DNA of 18,079 bases from Chloroflexota bacterium (GCA_023415845.1 JAEZJB010000088.1:1-18079); one strand, 5' to 3'. Numbered from the stretch's first letter, positions 1 to 8,525 are shown. Made by a program: numbers and translations. The notes: generated by a model not told the origin, from the sequence alone.

Positions 1-45
1 CCCCCCAAACCCCCGCGCCGGGGGCCGCCCCCCCACCCCCCCCCC
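1..45. repeat. C-rich low-complexity tract downstream of the first importer operon
   Basis: The plus strand carries runs of C at 1-6, 10-14, 28-34 and 36-45. A C5/G5 pair at 10-14 and 20-24 encloses GCGCC. On the minus strand, the direction of the upstream operon, this reads as several G-runs followed by a GC hairpin, just past the stop codon of the binding-protein gene. It could be a terminator-like or G-quadruplex-forming 3' end. It could equally be a low-quality sequence edge, because it sits at the very start of the window. There is no T-run typical of a rho-independent terminator. Confidence 0.5.
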
Positions 46-79
46 GCTTCTCTCCGCGACGATTGCGCGAAGTGAGTGA

Positions 80-1741
80 CTAGCCCTGGGACTGCAGGGC
101 TTCCTGGAACTCGTTCCGGATCTGGTCGCCGCCCTGGCTCCGCCACTGGTCGATGGCTGCCTGGAGATCGTCGATCGAACCGCGACCAGTCACGATCGGC
201 GTGATCAGGTCCATCCCGAGCTGGTTCAGGATTGGTCCCTGGTCGATGTTCGTCTGCGAGTAGAGCACCAGCGTCGGGTCCTCGATTCCAACTTCCACTG
301 ACTGCCGCAACACGTCCTGCACCTGCAGGCCAAGCTCCGGATCGTCTGGATAGAACAGAACCTCGGTCCCGGACATCAGGTAGACGAGGTCGGACCGCTC
401 TTCGCGCTGCTTGTCGTTCACCACCGGTGCGCCCGCATCGTTGTATTCCCAGTGGACACCCTCGATTCCGCTGCCAAGGAAGAGCGCTTCCTCGGAACCA
501 AACGGTGCCGCGAGATAGTCGAGGATGTGTAGCAGTTCGAGCACGCGCTCTTCGTCACCACCCAGCGAGGCCGGAATCCCGACCATGCCGAACGTACCTG
601 TTCCGTTGAAGGTGACGCCCGGTCCGCCGTCGACGGCCACGATTGGCACGTTCGTGATGCGGGCGTCAGGGTTGGCCTGCCGTTGCCGATAGCCCACGTT
701 GCCGATCCCGAAGAACGACGTCGTGCCTTCATAGTGAAGGCCGACGTCACCCGCAATAAAGGCATTCTGCGAGTCCGAGAAGGTCATCGACGCGGCATCG
801 GGATGGTACGCGCCGTCCTGGTACATGCGGATCTGCATCTCCAGGGCCTGGCGGTACTCGTCGGTCTCGATCACGTAGGTCAGCGTACCGTCGTCGTTGA
901 GCCGCCAGTTGTTCGGCGCCTTCACCGCCTGCTGCGTGATGCGATTGTCGAACACCCACCAACCGCCATTGAACCGGCCCTGACCCCAGGTGTTGGCTGA
1001 GCCATCGCCGTCGGGATCATCATTGGTGAAGGCCGCCAGCATCTGCATCAACTGTTCGGGATCGGATGGTTCGATCCCGACCGCTTCCGCCCAGTCGACG
1101 CGGTAGAACGGCTGGCCTGCGGCACGCCCGGCCGGTCGCGGAACGCCGAGGATCTTGCCCTGAAATTTGAGGTTGTCCCACAGGTATTGCGGGAAGTTCT
1201 TGAGGTTCTGGAACTGCTGGAGTGCGTCCCCGGTCACATACGGTGTGAGATCGAGAAACGCTCCCTGGGCCATTGCCTGGTACTGCTGTGCCGCGTTCTG
1301 GCCCGGATTGATGTAGAAGAGGTCGGGGATATCGCCCCCGGCCAGGTACACGGCAGACTTTTCGCCATAGTTGGGCTGGGGAGTCATGTCGATTTCCCAC
1401 GTTACCCCCAGCCGGCGTTCGAGTTCCTGCCAGTACTGGTTCTGGTCGCGCGGCGTCGGCGGCGGGGAGTAGGAAATGGTGAAGGCGCGAACCGTTCCAC
1501 CCTTGCCGGGCACGCCATCGTAGGTAACCTTCGGCTCCGGGAACTTCAGGTAGACATCGGGCACGCCTTCCAGGCCAGACTGCACAACCTCGGCAGTCGG
1601 GCTGGCGGCTGGCGACGCGTCCTGCGCAAACGTGATGCGCGGGAGCATCGTCGCCGCGACGGCGGCACCGGCGCCCGCCTTGAGAGCGGTGCGGCGACTG
1701 GTGGCTGATTTGAGAATGCGTTCCTTGTACGATTCGGTCAC
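80..1741 (-). CDS. Tat-exported extracellular solute-binding protein of a CUT1-type ABC importer
   Basis: This 553-residue protein should capture the substrate outside the membrane and deliver it to the two permeases encoded just upstream. The N-terminus is a twin-arginine signal: SRR at residues 15-17, a hydrophobic stretch, and a likely cleavage near the Ala-Gln at 39-40. A Ser/Ala/Pro/Thr linker follows (ASPAASPTA). The length and the general pattern, including the FYRVDWAEAVG segment, fit the long LplA/YtcQ-like binding proteins (COG1653). The GTG start at 1741 is preceded by GGAGG about 8 bases upstream. It is the last gene of the operon, 126 bp after the second permease gene, with a hairpin in the gap. 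The substrate is unknown; an oligosaccharide is the usual cargo of this family. Confidence 0.9.
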   Translation of the reverse strand: MTESYKERILKSATSRRTALKAGAGAAVAATMLPRITFAQDASPAASPTAEVVQSGLEGVPDVYLKFPEPKVTYDGVPGKGGTVRAFTISYSPPPTPRDQNQYWQELERRLGVTWEIDMTPQPNYGEKSAVYLAGGDIPDLFYINPGQNAAQQYQAMAQGAFLDLTPYVTGDALQQFQNLKNFPQYLWDNLKFQGKILGVPRPAGRAAGQPFYRVDWAEAVGIEPSDPEQLMQMLAAFTNDDPDGDGSANTWGQGRFNGGWWVFDNRITQQAVKAPNNWRLNDDGTLTYVIETDEYRQALEMQIRMYQDGAYHPDAASMTFSDSQNAFIAGDVGLHYEGTTSFFGIGNVGYRQRQANPDARITNVPIVAVDGGPGVTFNGTGTFGMVGIPASLGGDEERVLELLHILDYLAAPFGSEEALFLGSGIEGVHWEYNDAGAPVVNDKQREERSDLVYLMSGTEVLFYPDDPELGLQVQDVLRQSVEVGIEDPTLVLYSQTNIDQGPILNQLGMDLITPIVTGRGSIDDLQAAIDQWRSQGGDQIRNEFQEALQSQG

Positions 1742-1770
1742 GATGATTCCTCCCGGGAGTCGTCGATAAC

Positions 1771-1798
1771 GGGGGCGGATGTTGCAGCATCCGCTCCC
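1771..1798 (-). promoter_or_regulatory. Intercistronic hairpin between permease and binding-protein genes
   Basis: An 11-bp stem (1771-1781 with 1788-1798, one G-U pair, 6-base loop) lies between the permease stop codon and the binding-protein ribosome site. There is no T-run after it, so it is unlikely to be a strong terminator. Hairpins placed like this often stabilise or partly attenuate the transcript and alter the ratio of binding protein to permease. That role is inferred here. Confidence 0.5.
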
Positions 1799-1867
1799 CT
1801 CGGGGAACAGTGATCACTCGTGGCTTCGGGCCAGTACACCTCCTTCGGCGTGGGCGCGGGCGATCGA

Positions 1868-2842
1868 TCACCCCTTGATCGATCCGGTCAGCACACCCTT
1901 CGTGAAGTACTTCTGCAGGAATGGGTAGACGAGCAGGATCGGCACGGTCGCCACGACCACGATTGCCATCTTGATCGTTTCGGCGGGTGGCGGCGCTGCC
2001 CCTGATTGCAACCCTTCGGCGCTCGCCAGGTTGGTGCCCATCAGCACGTATTGGCGCAGCACGTTCTGGATGGGCCACTTGCTCGTGTCGTTCAGGTAGA
2101 TGATCGCGTTGAAGAACATGTTCCAGATCGCCACACCGTAGAACAGCGCCACCACGGCCAGCACGGCTTTCGAGAGCGGAAGCACGATCTGGTAGAAAAT
2201 CTGCAGGTCGTTGGCACCATCGGTGCGGGCAGCATCGAGCAGTTCGCTTGGGATGTTCATGAAGAAGTTGCGGACGATGATCAGGTTCCAGGCGCTGATC
2301 AGCCCGGGCACGATCAGCGCCGCGTACGTGTTGATCAGGCCAAGTTCCTTCACCAGCAGGTAACTCGGGATCATCCCCGGGCTGAAGATCATTGCCCCCA
2401 GCACGATGTACAGCACCGGTTTCGAGCCCAGCACCGACGTGCGAGAGAGTCCGTAGGCCATGGTGGTGGTGAACAGCATCTGGGCGGCGGTGCCGAACAG
2501 GGTCAACCCGAGGCTCACCTGTAGCGCACGCTGAACCACCCCGCCGCTGAGAATCGCCCGGTAGGCGTCCAGTGTCGGATTCTGCGGCCAGAGGATCAGC
2601 CCACCCCGTGCCGCGTCTTCGGCCGAGGTGAGGCTGACCGACAGCACGTAGACCATCGGAAACAGCATCACGATCACGATGGCGATCAGGGTCAGGGCCT
2701 TGCCCAGCTTCATCAGCGGGCCAGGCTCCTCCATCCAGATCGGCCGCTCGTTCGCAACGCGTTGGCGCCGGAACCAGCCCCGTAATCCGGTTGCCACCGG
2801 TGGCGTCATCTGCGTCGAGATCGACTTCGTCGCTTCTGCCAT
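1868..2842 (-). CDS. ABC importer permease, LplC/YtcP type (CUT1 second permease)
   Basis: This 324-residue integral membrane protein is the second permease of the importer. It has a basic cytoplasmic N-terminus, a first helix around residues 46-70 (ALTLIAIVIVMLFPMVYVLS), and about six membrane segments in total. The binding-protein-dependent permease loop that docks the ATPase is visible as LLDAARTDGANDLQIFYQIVLP. The C-terminus KYFTKGVLTGSIKG is characteristic of the YtcP-like branch. The ATG start overlaps the stop codon of the preceding permease by one base (TGATG), so translation is probably coupled. It should form a heterodimer with that permease. No ATPase gene is adjacent. Confidence 0.92.
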   Translation of the reverse strand: MAEATKSISTQMTPPVATGLRGWFRRQRVANERPIWMEEPGPLMKLGKALTLIAIVIVMLFPMVYVLSVSLTSAEDAARGGLILWPQNPTLDAYRAILSGGVVQRALQVSLGLTLFGTAAQMLFTTTMAYGLSRTSVLGSKPVLYIVLGAMIFSPGMIPSYLLVKELGLINTYAALIVPGLISAWNLIIVRNFFMNIPSELLDAARTDGANDLQIFYQIVLPLSKAVLAVVALFYGVAIWNMFFNAIIYLNDTSKWPIQNVLRQYVLMGTNLASAEGLQSGAAPPPAETIKMAIVVVATVPILLVYPFLQKYFTKGVLTGSIKG

Positions 2843-3798
2843 CAGAGCAATCCTTCCTCACCAAAGCGCTTCGCCAGCCAGTTGGCGAACAGGATCAGGA
2901 CGGCGGCGACGACGCCCCGCACGAGTCCAACCGCTGCGCCGAAGCTCCACTGGCCAGACTGGAATCCAAGGGTGTAGACGAGGGTGTCGATCACTTCGGC
3001 CGCCTGCGGGCCGACGGCGTTGCGTTGGAGGAAGTACTGCTCGAAGCCGGTCGAGAACATCGATCCCATCCGCAGGATGAGCAGAAGCACGATGATGCCG
3101 CGAATACCGGGCAGTGTCACATCGAGCAGGCGTCGCCGGCCGTTTGCGCCATCGATCGCCGAAGCTTCGTAGAGTTGCATGTCGATCTTGGTCAGGGCGG
3201 CGAGGAAGATGATTGTGCCCCAGCCGACTTCCTTCCACATCGACTGCAGCACCACCAGCGGTTTGAAGAAGTCCGGGTTCGACATGATGTTGATCGTGTC
3301 GTACCCGCCGTCGCGGAGGGCCTGGTTGATCACCCCGGCGCCGCCAAAGACCTGCTGCCACAGGGCGATCACGATCACCCAGGAAAGGAAATAGGGTAGG
3401 TAGACGATGCTCTGGATCGAACGCTTGATCCGCTCGCTGATCAACGAGTTGAGCAATAGGGCCAGCAGCAGGGGCGCGGGAAAGGCGAAGACCAGCTGCA
3501 GGAACTCGATCTGGATGGTGTTGGTCAGCGCCTGTTTGAAGTTCGGGTCGGTGAACAGGCGCTCGAAGTTGGCCAGGCCAACCCATGGGCTGTCCATAAT
3601 TCCGACGAACGGCGAGTAGTTCTTGAACGCGATGACATTCCCGAGCATCGGGAAATAGACGAACAGCAGGAAGTAACAAAGGCCCGGGAGGATGAAGAGA
3701 TACATCCATCGGTCGTGGTAGATGCGGCGCCACTTTGACACACCGGTGGTCTTGAGGCCTTCGATTTCCGGCACGGCTGACGATCCGGTTGCTGACAT
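2842..3798 (-). CDS. ABC importer permease, LplB/YteP type (CUT1 first permease)
   Basis: This protein of 318 residues from the chosen start is the first permease of the importer, with about six membrane helices. An early helix reads LFILPGLCYFLLFVYFPMLGN, the common LplB/YteP opening. The ATPase-docking EAA loop is present as LYEASAIDGANGRRRLLDVTLP. The ATG at 3798 is chosen because GGAG lies 8 bases before it. An in-frame start at 3834 would add 12 residues (MPYWVPSFGVGN) that look like untranslated leader. The gene lies 46 bp after the repressor gene, consistent with one transcript, and overlaps the next permease by one base. Confidence 0.92.
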   Translation of the reverse strand: MSATGSSAVPEIEGLKTTGVSKWRRIYHDRWMYLFILPGLCYFLLFVYFPMLGNVIAFKNYSPFVGIMDSPWVGLANFERLFTDPNFKQALTNTIQIEFLQLVFAFPAPLLLALLLNSLISERIKRSIQSIVYLPYFLSWVIVIALWQQVFGGAGVINQALRDGGYDTINIMSNPDFFKPLVVLQSMWKEVGWGTIIFLAALTKIDMQLYEASAIDGANGRRRLLDVTLPGIRGIIVLLLILRMGSMFSTGFEQYFLQRNAVGPQAAEVIDTLVYTLGFQSGQWSFGAAVGLVRGVVAAVLILFANWLAKRFGEEGLL

Positions 3799-3844
3799 GT
3801 TGCCTACTCCGAAGGATGGGACCCAATAAGGCACTCAGGAACAG

Positions 3845-4864
3845 CTACACGCTCCCGCGCTCGACGAGGGTGGGTGAAAGGGTGATGGCGGTCATTGCGC
3901 CATCTGGCCATTGCAGGCGATGGTCGAGCAGGGTGATGGCGAACCGCCCCATGCCAACTTTGTCCACGTTGAGGGTGGTGAGGCCGGGGCGCATCGCCCG
4001 GGCGTGATCGGTGTTGTCGAAGCCAATCAGGGCGATGTCGTCCGGCACGCGCAGGCCGCGCTGGTCGAGGGTTTGGAAGACGTCGAGCGCGAATTGGTCG
4101 TTGACGCAGAACATCGCGGTCGTTCCCGGTTCCTGCGCGAAGATCTCGTCCAGCGCCTCGGAAACATCCCAGCGGTTCACGCGGCCAATGACGGGGGCGA
4201 GTCCATTCGCGGCCATCGTGGTGAGATACCCGCGTTCACGGGCTGCGAAATTCGCGTTGAGGGCGATCTGCCGGGTGACAAGGCCAATCCGGGTATGGCC
4301 AGCGTCGATCAGGTACTGGGTTGCCAGGGCAGCGCCACCCGCGTTGTCGGACGTCACCACGTCGTGATGCCGCGACGGGCCGGGCGCATCGACCACCACC
4401 ACCGGGCACGAAGTCGGGAGGTGCAATCCGGCGAGATCGGCATCGGTGAAGGTGCCGATCACGATGATGCCGTCGAGGGGCTGGTCCAGCAGATGGCGGG
4501 GCATGTCGACCACGGCATTGTCGTCATTGACCGTGAGCGTGCCGTAGAGCAGGTTGAGCCGACGCGTCCTCGCCGTTGCTTCCATGCCGGTGAGCACCCA
4601 CGAATAGAACGGGTTGACACCATTGGCTCCCCCCTGTGCATGCGGCGCATGTGCCCTGAACAACAGGGCGACAGTCGGTGTGTCCTCAAATCCACTGCGC
4701 TTGCTGCTCTTTCGCTCGTAGCCAAGTGCCTGCGCGGCGGAAAGCACGCGCTCACGTGTTTCCTGGCCAATGCCACCCTTGTCGCGAAGGACGAGGGAGA
4801 CGGTCGTCGGCGAAGCGCCGCTTTCGCGCGCGATATCGGAGATGGTCACGCGCTTGTCGCTCAC
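3845..4864 (-). CDS. LacI-family transcriptional regulator
   Basis: This 339-residue repressor-type regulator has an N-terminal helix-turn-helix (VTISDIARESGASPTTVSLV). The hinge region follows (ETRERVLSAAQALGYE), then a periplasmic-binding-protein-like sensor domain typical of sugar-responsive LacI members (for example FDNTDHARAMRPGLTTLNVD near the end). The GTG at 4864 is preferred: AAGG lies 8 bases upstream, and the HTH then begins at the usual distance from the N-terminus. A TTG at 4918 would add 18 residues and lacks a ribosome site. It is the promoter-proximal gene of the importer operon, so it probably controls its own operon in response to the imported sugar. Operator and ligand are unknown. 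Confidence 0.92.
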   Translation of the reverse strand: MSDKRVTISDIARESGASPTTVSLVLRDKGGIGQETRERVLSAAQALGYERKSSKRSGFEDTPTVALLFRAHAPHAQGGANGVNPFYSWVLTGMEATARTRRLNLLYGTLTVNDDNAVVDMPRHLLDQPLDGIIVIGTFTDADLAGLHLPTSCPVVVVDAPGPSRHHDVVTSDNAGGAALATQYLIDAGHTRIGLVTRQIALNANFAARERGYLTTMAANGLAPVIGRVNRWDVSEALDEIFAQEPGTTAMFCVNDQFALDVFQTLDQRGLRVPDDIALIGFDNTDHARAMRPGLTTLNVDKVGMGRFAITLLDHRLQWPDGAMTAITLSPTLVERGSV

Positions 4865-4924
4865 GTGCTCAACCTTGCCAGTCAATTTCTCGCAACAGGT
4901 GCGGTTCGATACCACCAACGGTAA

Positions 4925-4969
4925 CAGTGTGTCAGTGATAGCTCAATAGCCCTTTAGTGATCTTTAGTG
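4925..4969. repeat. Short direct repeats upstream of the LacI-family gene
   Basis: Two copies of CTTTAGTG occur at 4952-4959 and 4962-4969, ten bases apart, which is about one helical turn. Two copies of CAGTG occur at 4925-4929 and 4933-4937. All share the core AGTG. They lie in the presumed promoter region of the repressor-importer operon and could be protein-binding sites. LacI operators are normally inverted rather than direct repeats, so the link to the adjacent regulator is weak. Confidence 0.35.
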
Positions 4970-5011
4970 CAGGATGCGGCTGGGCCAGGATCGTTCTCGG
5001 TCAAAGGGCAC

Positions 5012-5047
5012 AAAAAAACCCGGTGACTCTTAATAAGTCACCGGGTT
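5012..5047 (-). terminator. Rho-independent terminator of the ABC exporter gene
   Basis: A perfect 12-bp GC-rich stem (5017-5028 with 5036-5047) encloses a 7-base loop. On the minus strand it runs into a T-stretch formed by the A7 run at 5012-5018. It lies about 40 bp past the stop codon of the minus-strand exporter gene ending at 5086. It separates that gene from the repressor-importer operon, which is transcribed in the same direction. Confidence 0.9.
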
Positions 5048-5085
5048 CTTCTGTTGATCAGTTCCGGGAAGCCGGAAACCGAAGG

Positions 5086-6816
5086 CTAAACCGGTTGCAG
5101 GCGGAACTGGGCGTCGTGCAGCCGTGAATACACGCCGTCTAGCTCCAGCAGGTCGGTGTGCCGACCCTGCTCGACGATGCCGGTCTGGTCGACCACCACG
5201 ATACGGTCTGCGTTCTGCACTGTGGCCAGCCGATGGGCAATCACCAGCGTCGTGCGCCCCACCGAGAGTTCCGCGAGCGAGGCCTGGATGGCGCGCTCGG
5301 TTTCGGTGTCGAGTGCCGACGTCGCCTCGTCCAGAATCAGGATTGGCGGGTTCTTGAGGAACATCCGCGCGATGGCCAACCGTTGCTTCTGCCCTCCGGA
5401 GAGCTTGACACCCCGCTCGCCGATGATGGTGTCGAGTCCGTAAGGCAGGAGGGCGATCACCTGGTCCAGTTTCGCTCGGCGGGCCGCTTCGATGATGTCG
5501 GCCTCGCTGGCCCCCAGCCGGCCGTAGGCGATGTTCTCCCGCACGGTCCCGCCAAAGAGGAAGACATCCTGCTGCACGATGCCGATTTCGCGTCGCAGCG
5601 ACGCCAGCGTCATGTCCCGAATGTCGATGCCGTCGATGGTGATCCGGCCGTCGAGCACCTCGTAGAAGCGAGGCAGGAGGGCCGTGATCGTGGTCTTGCC
5701 CGCGCCGGACGGCCCCACGAACGCCACTGTTTCTCCCGGTTCGATCTCGAGGTTCAGGTTTTCCAGGATCAGCCGGTCCGGCGTATAGCCAAAGGTGACG
5801 TTCTCGTAGCGAATCGCGCCTCGCAGGTCGCCAACGTCGATGGCATCCGGTCGGTCCTGGATGTCAGGATCGGTGTCGAGCAGTTCGAGGTAGCGCTTGA
5901 AGCCTGCCATGCCCTTCGGGTACATCTCGATTACCGAGTTGATTTTTTCGACCGGCCGGAAGAATACGCCCACCAGCAGGATGAACGAAACGAACCCGCC
6001 GTAGGAAAGCTGGTCACGCATCACGAACCAGGTGCCGGCGATCATCACCACCAGCTGTGTCAGGCGCATCCCGAGGTAGCTCAGCGACATCGAGGCGGCC
6101 ATGATCCGGTAGGCCTCGAGCTTCGTTTCGCGGTACTTGAGGTTGTCCTTGGCGAACAGTTCGCGCTCGTGGTCTTCGTTGGCGAACGCCTGCACCACCC
6201 GGATGCCGCTGACGTTCTCCTCGATCCGGGCGTTGAATTCGCCCACCCGGCCAAAGAGGCTGCGCCATGTCCGGGCCATCCGGCCCCCGTAGCGCGTGGT
6301 GACGATCCCGGTGAAGGGCACCACCAGCGCCGTGATCAGGGCGAGCTGCGGCTCGATGGCGAACATCAACGCGAAGGCGCCCACCAGCGTCATGATTGCA
6401 ATGAAGGCATCTTCCGGGCCGTGGTGGGCCACTTCACCGACTTCTTCGAGGTCCTTCGTGACCCGACCCACCAGGTGACCGGTTTTCTGGTTGTCGAAGA
6501 ACGAGAACGACAGCTTCTGGATATGATCGAAGGCCCGTCGCCGCATTTCGGTTTCAATATTGATCCCGAGCATGTGGCCCCAGTAGGTGACCACCACCAT
6601 CAGGCCGGTGTTGACCAGGTAGACCACCAGCAGGGCGACCGCGCACAGGGTGATCAGTCCCCAGTCGTTGCCTGGCAACAGGGAGTCAATGAAATACGAC
6701 ACTGCCAGCGGAAACGCGAGTTCGAGCAGGCCGGAGGCCACAGCGCAGCAGAAGTCGATCCAGAAGAGTTTCTTCCACGGCTGGTAATAGGCAAAGAATT
6801 GTTTGAGCAGATGCAT
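5086..6816 (-). CDS. Half-size ABC exporter (fused transmembrane and ATPase domains)
   Basis: This 576-residue exporter is predicted to work as a homodimer or as half of a heterodimer, moving an unknown substrate (lipid, peptide or drug) outward. The N-terminal part has six membrane helices (about residues 15-300). The ATPase domain has Walker A GPSGAGKT at 368-375, the Q-loop near 415-416, signature LSGGQ at 472-476, Walker B ILILDE at 492-497 and the switch His at 528 (IAHRL). All catalytic residues are intact. The ATG at 6816 starts at MHLLKQFFAYY, the usual N-terminus in this family. An upstream ATG at 6894 would add 26 residues that do not resemble it. Neither start has a strong ribosome site, so the start is uncertain. 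The gene stands alone, divergent from the ion transporter. Confidence 0.93.
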   Translation of the reverse strand: MHLLKQFFAYYQPWKKLFWIDFCCAVASGLLELAFPLAVSYFIDSLLPGNDWGLITLCAVALLVVYLVNTGLMVVVTYWGHMLGINIETEMRRRAFDHIQKLSFSFFDNQKTGHLVGRVTKDLEEVGEVAHHGPEDAFIAIMTLVGAFALMFAIEPQLALITALVVPFTGIVTTRYGGRMARTWRSLFGRVGEFNARIEENVSGIRVVQAFANEDHERELFAKDNLKYRETKLEAYRIMAASMSLSYLGMRLTQLVVMIAGTWFVMRDQLSYGGFVSFILLVGVFFRPVEKINSVIEMYPKGMAGFKRYLELLDTDPDIQDRPDAIDVGDLRGAIRYENVTFGYTPDRLILENLNLEIEPGETVAFVGPSGAGKTTITALLPRFYEVLDGRITIDGIDIRDMTLASLRREIGIVQQDVFLFGGTVRENIAYGRLGASEADIIEAARRAKLDQVIALLPYGLDTIIGERGVKLSGGQKQRLAIARMFLKNPPILILDEATSALDTETERAIQASLAELSVGRTTLVIAHRLATVQNADRIVVVDQTGIVEQGRHTDLLELDGVYSRLHDAQFRLQPV

Positions 6817-7047
6817 CCACGGGCTTTCTGGGATGGGAATGGCGTGGGAGGTGGCGAAAAAACGCGTGTCCCCACAGCCTGGAGCCACGCCCATGCATGA
6901 TACACCCTGCTTTCGTCAACTCCCTTTCATACATGCAATGCATACAGCCCCCTCTGGCGTTGCAGCGTCGCGCGGTGGAGACTTGTGCTGCGAAATCGGG
7001 ATCGGGCCGCCTGGCGGACGATCGTTCTGCCGGAGCGATGTGCGTCG

Positions 7048-8301
7048 ATGCTGCCATGGCTGGTACTGGGGATCGTTGTCCTCACCTTGATCCTGATGCT
7101 TGTACGGCCGGCCCGCCTGCCGGAAGGTGCGTATGCCGCGGTTGGGGCGGCGCTGATCCTGGCGACCGGCCAGGTTGGTGTCGAAGACCTGCGGGCCACG
7201 CTGGACGACACCGGGGATGTCCTGCTCTTTCTCGTTGGCATGCTGCTGCTTGTCGGCGTCGTAGAGCGGGCGAAGGTTTTCGATGTCGTCGGCGAATTCA
7301 TTGCCCGTCTGGCCAACGGCCGGGGAACCACCCTGTTCCTGGGCATCTCCATCCTCGCGGTGCTGGTGACCGGGCTCCTGTCGCTGGACGTCACCGTCAT
7401 CCTCCTGCCCCCGGTCATCTTTGCGCTGAGCCGCCAGATGCGGGTGCCACTGATGCCGCTCCTCATGGTTACCGTCTTTCTCGCCAACACTGCCTCGCTG
7501 GGCCTCCCCGTCAGTAACCTCACCAACCTGTTGCTCTTCGAGCAGGCAGGCATGTCGTTCGCCGAATTCTGGTCGGTGATGTGGCTGCCGAACCTGCTGG
7601 CCGCAGCCATCACGATCGCTGTTATCTGGGGGCGACATCGGCGCGAGATCGGTCACCGTTTCTCGCCCCCGCCGCGTGAAAACTCAACCGGGATGTCCAC
7701 CTGGACAGCCTTTACCGGCCTGACCCTCCTGGTGTCACTGGGACTGCTCGTCCTGGCGGGACTGGCTGGTCGTCCGCTCTGGTGGGTGGCTGTCGCGGCC
7801 GGTGTTGGCCTGGTTGCGATCGAACTCGCCCGCGGCACTGTGAGTGGGCGGACGGTCCTTCGCAGTTCTTCGCCATGGGTGCTGCTGTTTGTTGTCGGAA
7901 TGTCCGTGGTCGTGACCGGCTTCGAGCGGGCCTGGATCGATGGGCGCACCATCACGTTCCCGAACGGGGAGGTGGATGCCTTGCTCGCGTCCGTCGGCCT
8001 CAACGCGATTGGCAGCAATATCGTCAACAACGTCCCGATGACGCTGCTTTCCGGCGTCGTGATCGAACAGGCGCCCGGAGCGCTCCACGAGGTGATGACT
8101 GTCGGCACGCTGATCGGCGCCAACATTGGCCCGGCACTCACGACCTACGGATCGTTGGCGACGATTCTCTGGCTTGCTGGCCTGCGCCGGGAAGGGATCG
8201 ACCTTGCAACCCGAGACTACCTGCGCGTGAGCATGTTTCTCGTCCCCGCAGCCCTTGCTGCCGCGATCCTTGGCGCCATCATGTCCCTCGGCCTCGCCTG
8301 A
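7048..8301 (+). CDS. ArsB/NhaD-like ion transporter (IT superfamily)
   Basis: This 417-residue membrane protein has about 10-12 helices. Two related half-motifs mark it as an ArsB/SLC13-type ion transporter: SLDVTVILLPPVIFAL with NTASLGLPVSNLTN (147-160) in the first half, and GSNIVNNVPMTLLSG (322-336) with GANIGPALTTYGSLATILW (357-375) in the second. These match the pattern of arsenite pump ArsB and relatives, but no ars regulator, ArsA, ArsC or ArsM gene is nearby. The ion is therefore unassigned; arsenite, sodium/proton or an organic anion are all possible. The ATG at 7048, with GGAG 12 bases upstream, starts directly at the first helix. A GTG at 6985 would add an unlikely Arg-rich leader. 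Confidence 0.85.
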   Translation: MLPWLVLGIVVLTLILMLVRPARLPEGAYAAVGAALILATGQVGVEDLRATLDDTGDVLLFLVGMLLLVGVVERAKVFDVVGEFIARLANGRGTTLFLGISILAVLVTGLLSLDVTVILLPPVIFALSRQMRVPLMPLLMVTVFLANTASLGLPVSNLTNLLLFEQAGMSFAEFWSVMWLPNLLAAAITIAVIWGRHRREIGHRFSPPPRENSTGMSTWTAFTGLTLLVSLGLLVLAGLAGRPLWWVAVAAGVGLVAIELARGTVSGRTVLRSSSPWVLLFVVGMSVVVTGFERAWIDGRTITFPNGEVDALLASVGLNAIGSNIVNNVPMTLLSGVVIEQAPGALHEVMTVGTLIGANIGPALTTYGSLATILWLAGLRREGIDLATRDYLRVSMFLVPAALAAAILGAIMSLGLA

Positions 8302-8376
8302 CGCCGGGTTGCCGCAATTCGATCATGCTGCGTTCACAATCTTTGCTTTCCGGCTCGGCAAACTGTTAACGGCGCC

Positions 8377-8385
8377 TGCTACAAT
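8377..8385 (+). promoter_or_regulatory. Candidate extended -10 promoter for the second importer operon
   Basis: TGCTACAAT at 8377-8385 matches an extended -10 element (TGn followed by a TATAAT-like hexamer), about 140 bases upstream of the binding-protein start codon. No good -35 was found, as is common with extended -10 promoters. The element sits inside a small inverted repeat, GGCGC at 8371-8375 and GCGCC at 8388-8392, which might be an operator or chance. Confidence 0.45.
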
Positions 8386-8525
8386 CAGCGCCAGCACCAG
8401 CCAGTTGGATGTGTGACGCGCTCGCTCGGTTGGCCGCCTGTGGCTGTCCGGCGATCGGCACCATCGGCGGCTGGATCCGGCCCGCACTTTCGGCGCCGGA
8501 AGCAGGGATCCAAGGAGCGGAAGGT

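Noticed and set aside
1750..1759. Palindrome CTCCCGGGAG overlapping the ribosome site of the first binding-protein gene
   Set aside because: It could be read as a site-sequestering hairpin, but without a loop only about three pairs can form, so it is probably just the GGAGG site in a GC-rich context.
1020..2864. A long minus-strand open frame of 614 codons
   Set aside because: It is Arg/Asp/Pro/His-rich, has no recognisable domain, and overlaps the binding-protein and permease genes in another frame. It is a GC-rich shadow frame.
5158..6900. A long plus-strand open frame of 580 codons opposite the ABC exporter
   Set aside because: Its composition is the His/Asp/Val/Gln-rich pattern of an antisense shadow, and the exporter on the other strand has every ABC motif intact.
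6914..6919. TTGACG on the minus strand upstream of the ABC exporter, resembling a -35
   Set aside because: No -10-like hexamer at 16-18 bases. The only TATCAT-like sequence is about 11 bases away, too close.
7048..8301. Naming this gene arsB
   Set aside because: Motifs fit the wider ion transporter superfamily, but there is no ars context and the exact subfamily cannot be settled by eye.
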